DNA from: Mercurialis annua
Lineage: Eukaryota > Streptophyta > Magnoliopsida > Malpighiales > Euphorbiaceae
Direction of reading: 5' to 3'
Assembly: GCF_937616625.2 (NCBI RefSeq)
Contig: NC_065571.1
Location: 49,027,651-49,091,650 of the forward strand
Length of the DNA: 64,000 nt
The notes beneath the pieces are model-generated. The model was not told the DNA's origin. It saw only the letters and a program-made list of their open reading frames with translations, and ran no database searches. Positions 46,920 to 59,100 of the stretch are shown here, one piece after another (within the stretch, counting starts at the first letter, position 1; every line of letters begins with the position of its first letter). The position numbers were made by a program, and so were the translations under genes.

Positions 46920-48061
46920 TAGGGGTGAGCAAAAACCGAACCAAATCGAAAAACCGAACCAAACCGAACCGAAATTGAGAGTGGAGTGGTTAAAGTGGTT
47001 AAAACGGTTTGATTTGGTTTAAGATTTTCAAAATTTGCGGTTTTCGGTTTTGGTTTGGTTATAGGTCTCGGTTAACCGAACCGAACCGAAAAACCGAAAT
47101 ATCAATACTACGCCGTTTTTATCATTTATGCACACTACTATAAATACTCCTTTTAACACTGAAACCCTATTCATTACCCTGCCGCATCATCCCTTTCCCT
47201 TACCCAAACCCTAATTCCTCTCTTTCCCTTTTATTTTCTTTTTTATTTGCCTCTTTTATATTCTGTTGCTCTTATTTTTGCTCCTCCTTCCATCTATCTT
47301 CCTTATCAAGCGTGCTAATTCTTATCTTTTTCTCTACTTTTCGTTTCTCATCGAGCGTGCTAATGTTTTACATTTTACGGTGAGTTTTGACTATTTTAAG
47401 ATCGCATCAGTTTATGTACTGTTGTTTATGTCTTTTTTTTTTTATCAATATTGGGTTTTTACCATGGATCTAACTTTTATGCTATGTTTTTTGATACGAG
47501 ATTTGATATTTCAGCAAAAACACTGGATTATATGGAAGTTTTAGTTAAATTCTTAACATTTCAAGGTATAGATTTGAAATTTTATTGATTTTTATTTTGA
47601 TTTTCGGTTATTTCTCGTTTCAATTACTTATCTTAATTAATTTCTTGTTTCAAATTTTTGCAGGATCTTCATTTGGCCACTCTCATATTGTTTTAGTTTT
47701 TGATATTTTGAATAGAATGTAAAATAATATGAGAAATTAGTAATATATTTAAATCATATGTTAATATTAATTTTTATCTCTTTTTATGTAGATCTGTATT
47801 TAGATTTTTATGTTTTTTTTCAATGGTGAACCGAACGATCGAACCATGAAAACCATCCCTATTTTATGTGTTTCTATTTAATTTTTTTTATATGAGAACC
47901 GACCGAACCAAACCGTTTAAAACCGAAATTTCGGTTAACCGAACCGAAATAACCGCGAACCGTTTCAGTGGAGTTTGGTTTTTATTTTAATAGGGGTGGT
48001 TTGGTTCGGTTCTAGCAGTTCGCACACCGAACCGAACCGAACCGAACCGTGCTCACCCCTA
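46920..48061. mobile_element. hAT-type element with CCGAACC subterminal repeats
   Basis: 1,142 bp. Terminal inverted repeat TAGGGGTGAGC / GCTCACCCCTA, with the perfect 8-bp TSD TATATGAG (46912-46919 and 48062-48069). Both ends carry many direct and inverted CCGAACC / GGTTCGG motifs, probable transposase-binding sites. The core (about 47130-47700) has a leader-like stretch (AAACCCTAATTCCTCTC then pyrimidine-rich) and a short hydrophobic ORF at 47266-47544, but no transposase motif, so it is probably a deleted derivative that kept the 5' region of its parent. Confidence 0.9.
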
Positions 48062-48235
48062 TATATGAGTTCCTATATTAGTTCCATTTTTAGCATTGAA
48101 CCCCTCTATATATATAACATCTTTCTTTTTGTTAATTCACGACGTAAAAAGTCTGATTTAAAAACTTAATATCAATAAAAAATACAAGACTAAATTTTAA
48201 TAAAAATAATAAATAGCAAATAATACAATCATACC

Positions 48236-48340
48236 AATAAATTATAACTCAAATGGTATAAGCGTTAGTTAATAATCTGTTAGTTCGTGGATTCAATTCC
48301 TCCCACAAACATTTCTCTCTTCAATTATATATATAAAAAA
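48236..48340 (+). mobile_element. tRNA-derived SINE, copy 3
   Basis: AAATTATAACTCAAATGGTA (A-box region), TAGTTCGTGGATTCAATTCC (B-box region), then CTCCCACAAACA and a pyrimidine/A-rich tail. Colinear with copies 2, 4 and 5. Confidence 0.78.
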
Positions 48341-48618
48341 ATAATTATTTCGGTCGCACTAACAACATGTGAAGTACGTACATTTTGTTTTCCTGATGGA
48401 AAAACTTAATATCTATAAAGTTTTAAATTTACGGATTGAATATTGATAAATGAAAGTATCAAGATTTCATGATAAAAAGTGAACAAGAATAAGAACTTGA
48501 ATGTATTTTGCCAATATATAAAGGAACTAGGACTTGGCTACAAAGTGGAAAGAAATAACTCGATGTGACATGTACCACACAACATCAACCTTTATTTTTG
48601 TGTTTTAATACAATTGTT

Positions 48619-48725
48619 TTTTTTTTTGATAATTGGGGGAGGGGGAGCGCTTGTGGGAGGAATTGAACCCACGACCTTGACAGTTTGCTGTCCAGCGCTT
48701 ATACCATTTGAACTACAGCTCGTTG
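48619..48725 (-). mobile_element. tRNA-derived SINE, copy 4, with perfect 19-bp TSD
   Basis: On the minus strand: AACGAGCTGTAGTTCAAATG (A box), TATAAGCGCTGG, then GGTCGTGGGTTCAATTCC (B box), CTCCCACAAGCGCTCCCCC, AATTATC and an A tail. GTGTTTTAATACAATTGTT repeats exactly on both sides (48600-48618 and 48726-48744), the long TSD typical of LINE-assisted retroposition. The element is about 95 bp plus tail. Confidence 0.92.
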
Positions 48726-49264
48726 GTGTTTTAATACAATTGTTGGTTCAGGTGTTTTACATATTAGCGTCGCTTCATGTGTTTCACATGTGACTCGTCA
48801 AATTATCAAATAAAATTTAAAATAATAATTAATTTGGAATTGTTTATCTTATTAAATACTTTAAATGACTGTTTTAATTGTTTAAAACATTTAATTGGTG
48901 CTTAAACTTTATCATTATAAAAAAATTTAATAGAAAATATAAAATAAAAGTTAAAATAGCAGTTCATTGAAATAGTTTACCTTATTTAAAATTCTATACG
49001 ATTAAAAAATAATTAAAATAGAAATCATTAAATAGTCAAAGTAATATATTTTAATTAGTACTCTAGACAATTATCTATATATAGTAGCTTATTTTAGTTA
49101 ATACTCTAATTTTAATGATTATCTTAATGTTTTTAAATTAATAATTAAATTTTTATAAGTGAAAGGGATATTAATGTAAGTGTGTCTGTCCCCCTCCCCC
49201 CTCTCCCATACGTGTTTTTATATATAGTATAGATATAATAGTTAAGAAAATAGCTTTTCTATTA

Positions 49265-49540
49265 GAGAAAATGATCATTTATGCTCTTAAGATTTGCCTT
49301 TAGGATCAAACAAACTCTCAACGTTCGAAAAAGTTCAAATATGCACCTAATGTCTTAAAAAGTAAACAACCAGGCCCCCATTTTGACTTATAAATGAGAC
49401 GTTGAGAGTCTGGTTGTTGAAATTAGAGGGTCTGGTTGTCCATTTTTCAAAACGTTGGGGACATACTTGAACTTTTCTAGACGTTGAGGGCTTATTTGAT
49501 TTTAAAGTCAAATTTTAAGGGCACAAATGACCCTTTTCCC
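49265..49540. mobile_element. Fold-back MITE with 9-bp TSD
   Basis: 276 bp. The left end GAGAAAATGATCATTTATGC pairs with the inverse of the right end (GGGAAAAGGGTCATTTGTGC). Perfect 9-bp TSD TTTCTATTA at 49256-49264 and 49541-49549. The arms mirror each other through CTCAACGTYYRGAAAAGTTC-like blocks. Confidence 0.9.
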
Positions 49541-49587
49541 TTTCTATTATTGTAAAAATTAAAATAATTTATGGTTATCGATGAAAA

Positions 49588-49776
49588 GAGTAATGATATA
49601 TAATCCATTTTTTATGATCCATTTTTCTTGTACTGGCGGACGTGACAATTAAAGAGTGAATGTATTAAATTTTATTTTTTAAGATATACACTGTCTGAAA
49701 ATTGACCGAATAAAGACTTCTTATATAAAGAGAATTATGGAGCGTTGGTTAAATAGGTGGGTTATAAAGATTTTTT
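49588..49776. repeat. Small fold-back repeat, related to 57206-57378
   Basis: Begins GAGTAATGATATATAATCC and ends GGTGGGTTATAAAGATTTT; the ends pair imperfectly. The same end motifs (GAGTAATGCTATTTAACCC and GGTGGGTTATAAAGCATTTT) occur at 57204-57379. The TSD is unclear. Confidence 0.5.
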
Positions 49777-50664
49777 TTATGAAACCCTTATAGATTGTGT
49801 CACTGCCCACTGGAGTAGTTTTTGTAATTGAAGAAGACAAGTAAGAGTAAAGAGGGTAGAGATGATAGAAGAAGAGACATGTAAACAGATTTTTGGACCA
49901 ATAATTTGCTTACAAGGGATGTTCCACTTCCCTTCTAGTAAAAACAACAAAGTACGTAGGAATACATTTATTTTACGAATAGATATATAATATTGGTGAA
50001 GAAAGTTATACAAGAAAACACCATTACATTACAATTTATGCTAATTAACGAGCTTCATTGTTACAGAGTCGGTTTACACGATAAAAATAATATTTCTAAA
50101 AATATATTTATAAACGTCAAATATCATGACAAATATTCTGTACATATTTATTATGTAATATTTTTGAATTGCATGAGTATAATAAATGAAGAGCGCTTTT
50201 CTTCAAAAATAATTCTCTCTTTTTGAAATTACCAAATTCTTTATGTCATAAACATCTAAAATTCTAAAATACCCGCAATTCAAATACAATAAAGAGAGAG
50301 TTGAAAGTAATTGATGCTATGCAATTAACTAATACTTTTAATTTGTAGCCGCATCGATATTGATAGTCAGGAGAATTAAAAAAGGATATATTTGTTGTTG
50401 TACATAAAAAAAATGACTCTCTTGATATGAATCCACAGTTTGTGATATTTCTAGATTCCTGGATTTTCTGAAACTCAGAATAAGCTTGAAGAGCTAAATA
50501 AGAAGACAAATTACAAGAACAAGTCAACAACAATCTTAATTTCCTGAAAGTCAACATATATGCACTATCAATTTATGCTAGGGGGTCCATATAATTACAT
50601 TTGCTCACTATATACAAAGAGTCTAGGAATGCATAAGTAGATATATAATGAGTAATTAATTCAA

Positions 50665-50980
50665 GGGTTAATTTCATAAAAAATCATGATCTTTACACGA
50701 AATTTTATTTTAATCACGACTTTTAAAAATTGTCATATAAAACCATGAACTTTTATTTTTTTTCAAATTTGTCATCAAATCAATTTCTGGTGTATTTTTG
50801 CTGACGTGTTCACCGGAATCCGGCGAATCTGAAAAAAAATGAAAGGTAGAAATACACAGGAAAATTAATCGGTGATAGAGACTTGAAAAAAAAATGAAAG
50901 TTCATGGTTTTATATGACAACTTTTAAAAGTCGTAATTAAAATAAAATTTCGTGTAAAATTCGTGTTTTTTTATGAACTC
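50665..50980. mobile_element. Fold-back MITE, slightly eroded
   Basis: About 316 bp. The left arm GGGTTAATTTCATAAAAAAT ... TTTACACGAAATTTTATTTT matches the inverse of the right arm, whose end is shortened (GAACTC). Flanks TTAATTCAA and TTAATATAA match at 7 of 9. The centre has CACCGGAATCCGGCG. Confidence 0.78.
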
Positions 50981-51215
50981 TTAATATAATTGTAGGTATA
51001 TTTCGCATCAAAGAATCAAAATTGGATCTTATGGATAATTGAGGTCATGACTATCCTTCCACTACCATCTTCTATTCAAACTTGCTAAGTGCCTATCACG
51101 TCACCCACTTCTCTTCATGAAAATCTATTGGTAGTATCGATTAATAACCGAATCAACAATGGCTAATTCGAATCAAATTAAAATTGATATCCATTTTAAT
51201 TCGATTAACATAACC

Positions 51216-51322
51216 AATAAACTATACCTCAGACAGTATAAGCGTCAGGCAGTAATCTGCTAGGTCGTGGGATCAATTCCTCCCACAAGCGTTCCCCCAC
51301 CCTCTAATTATCAAAAAAAAAA
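51216..51322 (+). mobile_element. tRNA-derived SINE, copy 5
   Basis: ATAAACTATACCTCAGACAG (A-box region), GGTCGTGGGATCAATTCC (B box with one change), CTCCCACAAGCGTTCCCCCACC, CTAATTATC and a run of A. Flanks TCGATTAACATAA and TCGACTAAAATAA (11 of 13) look like a decayed TSD. Confidence 0.8.
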
Positions 51323-51892
51323 TCGACTAAAATAATTAATACATTTAATCTAAATGAGAATAAAATGTTTAATTCTTTAATTTAACTTTTACAATTATAT
51401 ATCAACTAAATCAATCTAAAAATCAAACTTCAAAACAATGTCATTTAAGCTATATATGTTTATAAATAATTAAATCATAAATAAATTTATAAAATTTGAT
51501 TAACCGACTAAAATTTTATAAATATTTTGCTTGAGAAATGGTTTGATTTTAGATTTGCTAAACCAAATCAAACCAAGCCTACATCCTAGAATTAGAATAG
51601 TTTTAATTGATGAAAGGTGTGGAATATATAGTATATAGTTTTGGTAATGAATTAATGACATATGAAATGTATAGAAATAAGCAAGAGAGGATGTTATAAT
51701 AATAGTATAATTAAGAGAATAGGGAATTGAAAAGGTCAAAAATACATCCATATGTCTCGGTTAGTTGATGATCGATCACAATGCATTTCATCATCACAAA
51801 TTCTTGCATTTCCCGCAACTTTCTCTCCTTTTTTCAATTTCTTCCTTCTTATACTCTTTTCTTTCCATTTTACTTTTCCTGCTTTCAACGAG

Positions 51893-52539
51893 GTACGTTT
51901 CCTTTTTCTTTAATTATTTTGTTTCTTAATTAACTCTAACATGCATCCTTAATTTCTTTTTAGTTTTCTAGTAATTGAATTCTTGTATATGTTTCGCTAA
52001 ATATTTACATATGAACACGTATTTATAATCGATCTAAAGCTTTATTGAATATTAACTTTAGGGTTAAAGTTTTATGCGGTTATTGCCATATATTTTTTTG
52101 TAAAACAGTTTATATCATTTCATTTGTTACATTTGATGATTGAATCTTTATTTTTACATCATCGAATAGGTTATTATAGCATTTTATGCCAAAACGGATA
52201 CAATGGATGACTGGCAAAATTTATCGTAATTATTTTGTACAGTTTGAGGGTAATCAGCGTACTCTAGTTGCCACATAAGTAATTTTGATCTGAATTATTA
52301 TTGCAATCTTCCGCTTATGTAAAAATGAAAATTCAGTTATCAAAATTGAAACGATGGTAACTGTTAAGGTCTATAGTTCATGTCTGAATCAAAGCGTCTT
52401 GCAGCTTTTTCAAATTATAATTCATTCCTTTTGGTGTGTATTTCTGCTTTTAATTAATTTTATATAATATGGTTTGTTTCCGTTTTCTCTTCATTAATTG
52501 AGTTGCATTAATTTGGTAGTGGTTATTTTGATAATGCAG
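51893..52539 (+). other. Leader intron of the calmodulin-binding-domain gene
   Basis: A pyrimidine-rich leader ends at ACGAG/GTACGTTT (51892/51893) and the acceptor AATGCAG/GG is at 52539/52540, 34 bases before the ATG. The intron would be 647 bp. Confidence 0.6.
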
Positions 52540-52573
52540 GGTTAGAATAACTTGTTATCCAAGAATCATATAT

Positions 52574-53905
52574 ATGGCTACAATTAGGGCAAAAGATAGT
52601 TTGAGAAAGGAGAAGAAGGTGGCCACCCCTTCTTCAAGTCCAAAACCAGCTATAGCCACCCACTCCGATCATAAATTAAAATCATCAACCCCTGCCTCTT
52701 CGTCATCAGCAAAACCAGTCCCGAACTATCTCAAACCTACACTTAGCTCAAAATCAGAATCTTTAAAATTTGTCAAGAAACCTAATCACAGCAATAATAA
52801 TGAAGACCCCGCGCAAAAGCAGCTTCTTAGAAGAAGATCTTTCGACAGGCCTCCGTCGTCTGTTCGTGCACAAACTTCACTCATCAGCTCACCCGAACCC
52901 AAAGAACGAGTCGCTGCTTCTCGGATCCCGAATAACAGACCTTCATCAGCGTCAACGGCTCATACTACAGCTTATTACAGACCCGTTCTTGACAGAAATT
53001 CAAAGTCTCTCAAGCCTACTGTAAGATCACCACCTCAGCAAGTACACCGGCCGGTAGCTAATTCTGCAGGGACATTATTGAAAAGGAGCAAAAGTCTAAG
53101 CAAGAATAATAATTCTCATTCATCCAAGTCTCCGAGCAATAGTATTCCTCCTCCTCCGGATGAAACTCAAGATTTGAACCTTGAAATCAACCAAGAAACA
53201 ACTAATAATGAATCTTTGGTTCAAGAAAGTGCTGAATTAGAGGCAGTGAATAATGTTGAAGACATGGATGTTGCTGAAGATTCTCAAGTTAAAGACGGCG
53301 GCGATGTTCATCATCATGAAGATGATGAGAATATAAAAACTGCTGAAACTTCCATAGTTGAAGAAGTTTCAAGTGTCGTATCTGATCAGGTTGAAGTAAA
53401 TGAAATAGAATTACGACACGAAGTAGTTCATCAAGATGAGAACATACAAGAGGAATTAGAGCATGAGGATCAGAAAGAAGAGCGCGATGAAAATCAATTA
53501 GATGATACTAAATTAGTCGATAATCAGGTTATTACTGATGATCGCAAAGAAGAAGAGAACATCGTAAACGAAAAAACTCCCGAAGAAGAATCCGAAGCTG
53601 TCGTAGAGGAAACAAAGTATGAGGAACTCGTAAGCGAAGAGGTTAAACTGAAAAATGAAGAACCAGATGTTCAAGAAGTAGTAGCGGTGGAAAATCGGGT
53701 CGAAGAAGGAAACGAAGAAGTTAATAATAATAGTAATAATAATAGTAATGCAACGCAAAATAAGAAGCAACCAGCAGCTTACAATGATGTGATAGAGGAG
53801 ACAAAGAACAAGCTGCTAGAGAAGAGGAAGAACAAGGTTAAAGCTTTGGTGGGTGCATTTGAGACAGTCATTGACTATGAAACAGCTGCTGGTTCTAATA
53901 AATGA
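52574..53905 (+). CDS. Plant calmodulin-binding-domain protein
   Basis: Single coding exon, 443 residues. The N-terminal half is basic and rich in Ser, Pro and Lys (LLRRRSFDRPPSS, TLLKRSKSLSK). From about residue 190 a very acidic stretch of Glu, Asp and Val follows, then an Asn-rich run (NNNSNNNSNATQNKK). The C-terminus reads VIEETKNKLLEKRKNKVKAL and continues to the end of the CaM_binding domain (AFETVIDYET): a basic amphipathic helix expected to bind calmodulin. The family is plant-specific and mostly uncharacterised. This protein has only one such domain and is shorter than many members. Recalled synteny suggests AT5G10660 as the counterpart. Confidence 0.85.
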   Translation: MATIRAKDSLRKEKKVATPSSSPKPAIATHSDHKLKSSTPASSSSAKPVPNYLKPTLSSKSESLKFVKKPNHSNNNEDPAQKQLLRRRSFDRPPSSVRAQTSLISSPEPKERVAASRIPNNRPSSASTAHTTAYYRPVLDRNSKSLKPTVRSPPQQVHRPVANSAGTLLKRSKSLSKNNNSHSSKSPSNSIPPPPDETQDLNLEINQETTNNESLVQESAELEAVNNVEDMDVAEDSQVKDGGDVHHHEDDENIKTAETSIVEEVSSVVSDQVEVNEIELRHEVVHQDENIQEELEHEDQKEERDENQLDDTKLVDNQVITDDRKEEENIVNEKTPEEESEAVVEETKYEELVSEEVKLKNEEPDVQEVVAVENRVEEGNEEVNNNSNNNSNATQNKKQPAAYNDVIEETKNKLLEKRKNKVKALVGAFETVIDYETAAGSNK

Positions 53906-55342
53906 AATTACTACATTTTAGTGAAGAGTTCAACAGAAAATTGTCGGACAATGGTGTTTGTTAGTTCTTCCTTGCATGTGGGGATACCGTTACGATGGTC
54001 TGCTAACCGTTTCGGTGAAGCTGCACACTTTATACTTATATTACTACATACACTTTGCTTTTGTCTTTTTGGTATTTATTGTGAAATAGTATTTTGTTTG
54101 TTAAGTTGATTTATTTCCTTAATTGGATTGAAGGCTATATTTGTATTTTTGAGATAAATTATGTATAGACATTAATTACTTCATCACCAGATTTTGTAAA
54201 ATTGTGTCAGTGATTTTGTATGAGTTAAAATTCTTAGCAATACCAAATCTTAGTCTTATGTTTTAATGTGGGAATGACAACATATTTTAAAAATATGTTA
54301 CTATACGAAAAGTGCCACCTCAAATGAAGATTGATATAAAATTTGACTAAATGAAGTGCAACGACGTATGGAAGAATACGTTTTTGAGCCCAGAATGGAA
54401 ACCATGCATGATTGTAAACTGCACATCACATCAAATTTAAATTTATTAACGACTATCTTCTGAGCGTAATATATGAAAAATACATTCATGAGCTCAGACC
54501 GATCACCACATCAAATTCAAAATCCAAAAATAATGAGTTAGTAAGTTCTTTCCGCTTATATATTCCACATTCTACTTGTATATTATCAATATGGGATTTC
54601 ATCATACTTATTATTCAACACATAATAACAATCACTGTGTCAAAATATTTTAGAATATATTTAATTTGGTTGTTCTATGAGATAAAAATAGTGACGGAAT
54701 ATCATTGATATTTAAAATAAAAAAATTTAACACTAATCTAAATACCAATTGAAATTTTGGTATAAAATTAAAATATATGACAAAAGTTTGATATTACTTA
54801 GGTTTTTAACCTTGATTTGTAATGCAAAGGAAGTATCACCGAATCTGTAGCGAACATGTTGCATATATATGGATTTACAAATATGTTTAGAAGTCGTTCA
54901 ATTAAGAGAGAATATATTATTATACATGTACATCTGTAGCAATCAATAAAATGATTGTCAATTGTCATATATATTTGGCCTGCAATTTATTTAATTTTCT
55001 AAATTATAACTATAACAATCACTTGGCCATGACGAAATTCAACTCAAAATATATATAAACAAGAATGTATGGCGGTCATACATTTATGGTAATATTCCCG
55101 AAATCAAACATACATGATTTTATTTATATTCTATAAATTGGAATATAATAAGTATAATTTGATCAATCCATATTATTGCTTACAAGTAACAACCAAGTCC
55201 AACCAACACTTGAATTACAAGAACTGCATTTCGGTTTTGTCGCCAATAATGTGGAAAAAAAGCATTCAATCTCAGTAGATAAAAGAAAGGATAATATATA
55301 GACCAGCAATTATTATTATCAGCATTAAATTACCCTTATTGT
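53906..55342. other. Intergenic spacer, no gene seen
   Basis: About 200 bp of probable 3' UTR, then AT-rich DNA between the convergent calmodulin-binding and DUF761 genes. ORFs here are short and without motifs. Confidence 0.45.
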
Positions 55343-55711
55343 TTAGTAATCCCTGGTAAAACTATTCCCTCTGTTATACCGGATTTGCAAAGAAACCTGT
55401 CTTTCTAGCAAAAGTTGCCTGCGAAAATTAGCTATAAAAACCTCAGCCCTCTGGTCGATATCTTCATCAGAAGCACAGCTTCTCGTTCTTTGTAGAGTTC
55501 GGTTTCGGTCGGACATTTCTACATCTTCAATGCAACCGTGCAAACCCACCGTATCGTTAAAGCTCTTCAACCGCCGTTGCGGCCGCTTCGATGCATTACC
55601 GAGTATAGAAGCTATGCGCCAGTTTCGCAGGTTAAAGCTTAGTAGAAAGTTTAATTTCTTGATAGCCCTCTTCATGTGGTCTAGCACTGCCCATTTTCCT
55701 TGTCTTCCCAT
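55343..55711 (-). CDS. DUF761 domain protein
   Basis: Intronless 122-codon gene. It has a basic N-terminus (MGRQGKWAVLDHMKRAIKKL) and a C-terminal DUF761 motif at residues 83-115: DEDIDQRAEVFIANFRRQLL followed by LERQVSLQIRY. This short motif marks a large plant family of unknown function (cotton-fibre-expressed-protein-like). The start is the first ATG of the frame. It lies 440 bp beyond the 3' end of the PPR-CBS gene on the same strand, with no sign of co-transcription. Confidence 0.8.
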   Translation of the reverse strand: MGRQGKWAVLDHMKRAIKKLNFLLSFNLRNWRIASILGNASKRPQRRLKSFNDTVGLHGCIEDVEMSDRNRTLQRTRSCASDEDIDQRAEVFIANFRRQLLLERQVSLQIRYNRGNSFTRDY

Positions 55712-56148
55712 ATTTTTTGTTTCAATGCTTAATCAGTTTTGATTGCTGAAAATGGAAACAAGTGAGGGTTTTTATAAGGAGTTTGGTAAAAAGAATTTAA
55801 AAATTGTCAGACAAGTCACTCGGTTTATCATAGGTAGCGTGTCAGCAACTATTTGTGTATCTAAAAGACTAAAACAACTATTTGTGTATCTAAAACAACT
55901 AGCAGCCAATAATAACGGTCGAAATTTCGGGACTAAATACTAGAATTACAATAACGTCACATGTAAATGTGTAAGCATCAGGTTTTTTGTGCTTCAACAC
56001 ATTAGAATTAGACAGACATTTTTGCCACAATCTACAGGAAACTGATAGGCAATTGATTTCTTGCTGACCAAGTTTTGTCACAATACAATAATACTTTCAA
56101 TATAAAATACAAGTCAGGGAATTTCGTTGACTTTTTTTGCTACATACT

Positions 56149-59100
56149 TTATTCTTGTTCTTGGCTAAACACGTCTGATATATGTCTAGTGAGTTTAAAC
56201 AGTTTTTCAGCTGTAAAGACTCCAACAGCCTTAGAGCTTGAGTTGTATGTATCACTATCGAAATTGCTATATTTCAAAACTATAACCATTCTGTACTTTT
56301 TAGCCAAAAGTAGATCAACCACATGACCTATAGATGTTGTGGTTGCAACACAAGGAGGCGGGCTTCTCATCATTGCCATAAGAGGGGCATTCAACTGCAC
56401 AAGATCGTGTAGGGTTAGCTCGGAAGTAATCGGTCAATCATGCCTCGGATTAGATGAGATTATAATATATAGAACCAAGCTAATATCGGAATAATTTGGA
56501 AACAGCAATGCCAAATAACCTCAGTGCAGTCATTGCGATGCAATAGTCCAATACAATTGCCCCAGTCATCTACAATAGGCACAACTTGATCCCTGAAGAA
56601 GCGCATAACAACTTTCTTCAATTCTACTGAGCCAAGTAGCGGCTGAGCTTCTATTAATGGTGTCATAATGGTTTCAATTGGTTCGTCTAATGAAACCTGA
56701 ATAGAAGAGTTGTATTCATGGAATTAGAAGAATCAATGTTGTGTCAACAAGAAAGGTTGAAAATTAATGCAGTTTGAACTCATGATGTCATCCATTGTTC
56801 ATTAAGAAGACCCCGCTTGCCAAATATTTAACTAAATCAACACATCACAACAGCAAGGGTGGGGAAACAAATTTTGGTACCTGAGGAAGGAAATAAGGAC
56901 TTAAAATTGATTTTTTGAATCCCAATAAGGCTTCTATGCGCACAGCAACCTGCATTACAAATGCAAAATAAGGGTAGGCAATTAATGGTTAATTTTAACG
57001 ACCAAAGATAAAGCAGTTACATCAACAAACCAATGTTGATGAAATTCAGAATACTGACATATCATGAAATAATATAAGCCATCCTCAGAGTTACTGATAT
57101 CGACTTAAGTAGTTAATAGTTATCTAGCAAAAAGCCAAAGGCTGAGCATTTGATAAGAACAGTTCAGCAAATTCTAAAAATTTGGATAACATAATTCATA
57201 TATGAGTAATGCTATTTAACCCACCTTATTGTACCACGTGATGTGGCAACAAACGAGTTGAGGGATTAGATTCCTTTTTTGAGCTATACATTTTTGGAAA
57301 TGAATTGAACAATGAGAATTTGACACATAAGGAGGGAATTGGAAGGTGGTACAAATTGGTGGGTTATAAAGCATTTTCCTTTAAATATTTACATAGATCT
57401 TCAACATGACATAAGATTTACGTACGTATCTGGTTCTTAATTTCTCCTCTATTTGAAGGAGAACTGAATGCATACATACCATGCCTCCTCGATCTGTCCA
57501 AGATATGCCTTTCCATCTTGGTATAAATTTTCTGAGATTTTCTAAAGCCACATCGACCTGACCCAAAATATCAAAGGACATAAGATGTAGCGTTTAGCAG
57601 TTGCCCCTTTAAATCATGAAATCAAACAGCTGAGGATAAAGTAACATTCGTATAAAAAGAATGTGTTCCCTCAATTGTGGGAAAACAAGTGTAGAAGTAT
57701 TGTTACTGCATTCATTTTGATACTTTTCAGCTAGAATCTTCAATATAATTTTCGTTATCAATTAGTTCAATTTAGTACCTGACCGGCATTTAAAGCAGCC
57801 TCCATGAGAAGATGATCAGTTTCCTGTTGAACTGCAGGAGAAATAGTACCTACAGAATCTACCCACAAGCGTTTGTGCAGATTCTTTACCATACTGTAAT
57901 CTCCTTCAATAGCAAAAGCACGCATCATAGACAAATATAGATGAGGTTTTGGCCTGAGTTCCAGATTCAAACCAGCCCGCTTTATTATTTCTCCAAATAT
58001 ACAAAGAGCACCTAATACATAATAAACAAACATTGTTTAGCAGCTTAAGAGATGATTTTCAGTTCCTTCAGAATCGGTATAAAAATTTGCAATCTCTCAA
58101 TGCTCACAAGAAAAGAAATGGAGAAAGATGAAGAATGGTAAAATACATTACTAGCAAAATGACCAAGAAAAAGTATTTGATCACTCAGAATCCAACACAC
58201 CTTTCATTGAACCAGAATTCAGCAGTGCATCAACCATAGCAGTGAATCCAGTTCGATCTATAAAGAGATTGTCATGCAACTTCATTTCAAGCACAATCAT
58301 CTCGACCAAACCGCGATTCTTTGAATTCCCAGAAGCCTTTAAAAAGGAGAAACCAGTAAACAGAAAAGAAAAGAAAAGCGAACAATTGGTTTACAATACA
58401 CAGACAAGATGCTGATATTCCACGACCAGAAAGTTTTCAAGCCAACTGATAACAAAAACTTTATTTATAAAAAAACAATTGAAAGTTCTCAATGTCTTGG
58501 CAAAGTGTTTTTAACTTTCTCTAATTTGAACCCCGTGCACAGAAGTATAAAAACAAATTGATATGAATATTTCTCACCTTAAGCAATGTCGTATAGGTGA
58601 CAACATCTGGGTAGAGATTATCGTTGTTTGATTCCCGTGCTTTGTCCTGCAAAAGATCACAGGTACCATAGTTTGTCTTAACCATTATAAGTTCATATAA
58701 AACACCCTAATTAGTTATGTATAGAGGCTCTAAACTGGCCTTCCAAAATGCATGCGCGTGACCTTCATTTCCTTAAATAAACTCATAGCAGCATCCAAAC
58801 TTTTTGACTTGACACGAGCCAGAATTAGTGTATTGTAGGTGAGCCTATCAGGAGTTAACCCTAGATGTGATATCTCATCCCACACAGCCACAGCAGCTTG
58901 AGGACACCCAGCGTTTATGTATCCCTGAAAATCCATAAATTTCATGAGCAAAGATTTGAAAAGCTTAATTAATATCAATACAAACTTAAACAAACTAGAG
59001 TAGATCAATGCAAAACCTTCATTAGTATGTTGTATATCAAGACAGGAGCACTGCCTCCTTCACGAAGTAGAAATCCATAACGTGCAAGAAGACCATTAGC

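Noticed and set aside
47266..47544. 92-codon Leu/Phe-rich ORF
   Set aside because: It lies inside the hAT element in T-rich DNA; the hydrophobic composition follows from base composition, and no transposase motif is present.
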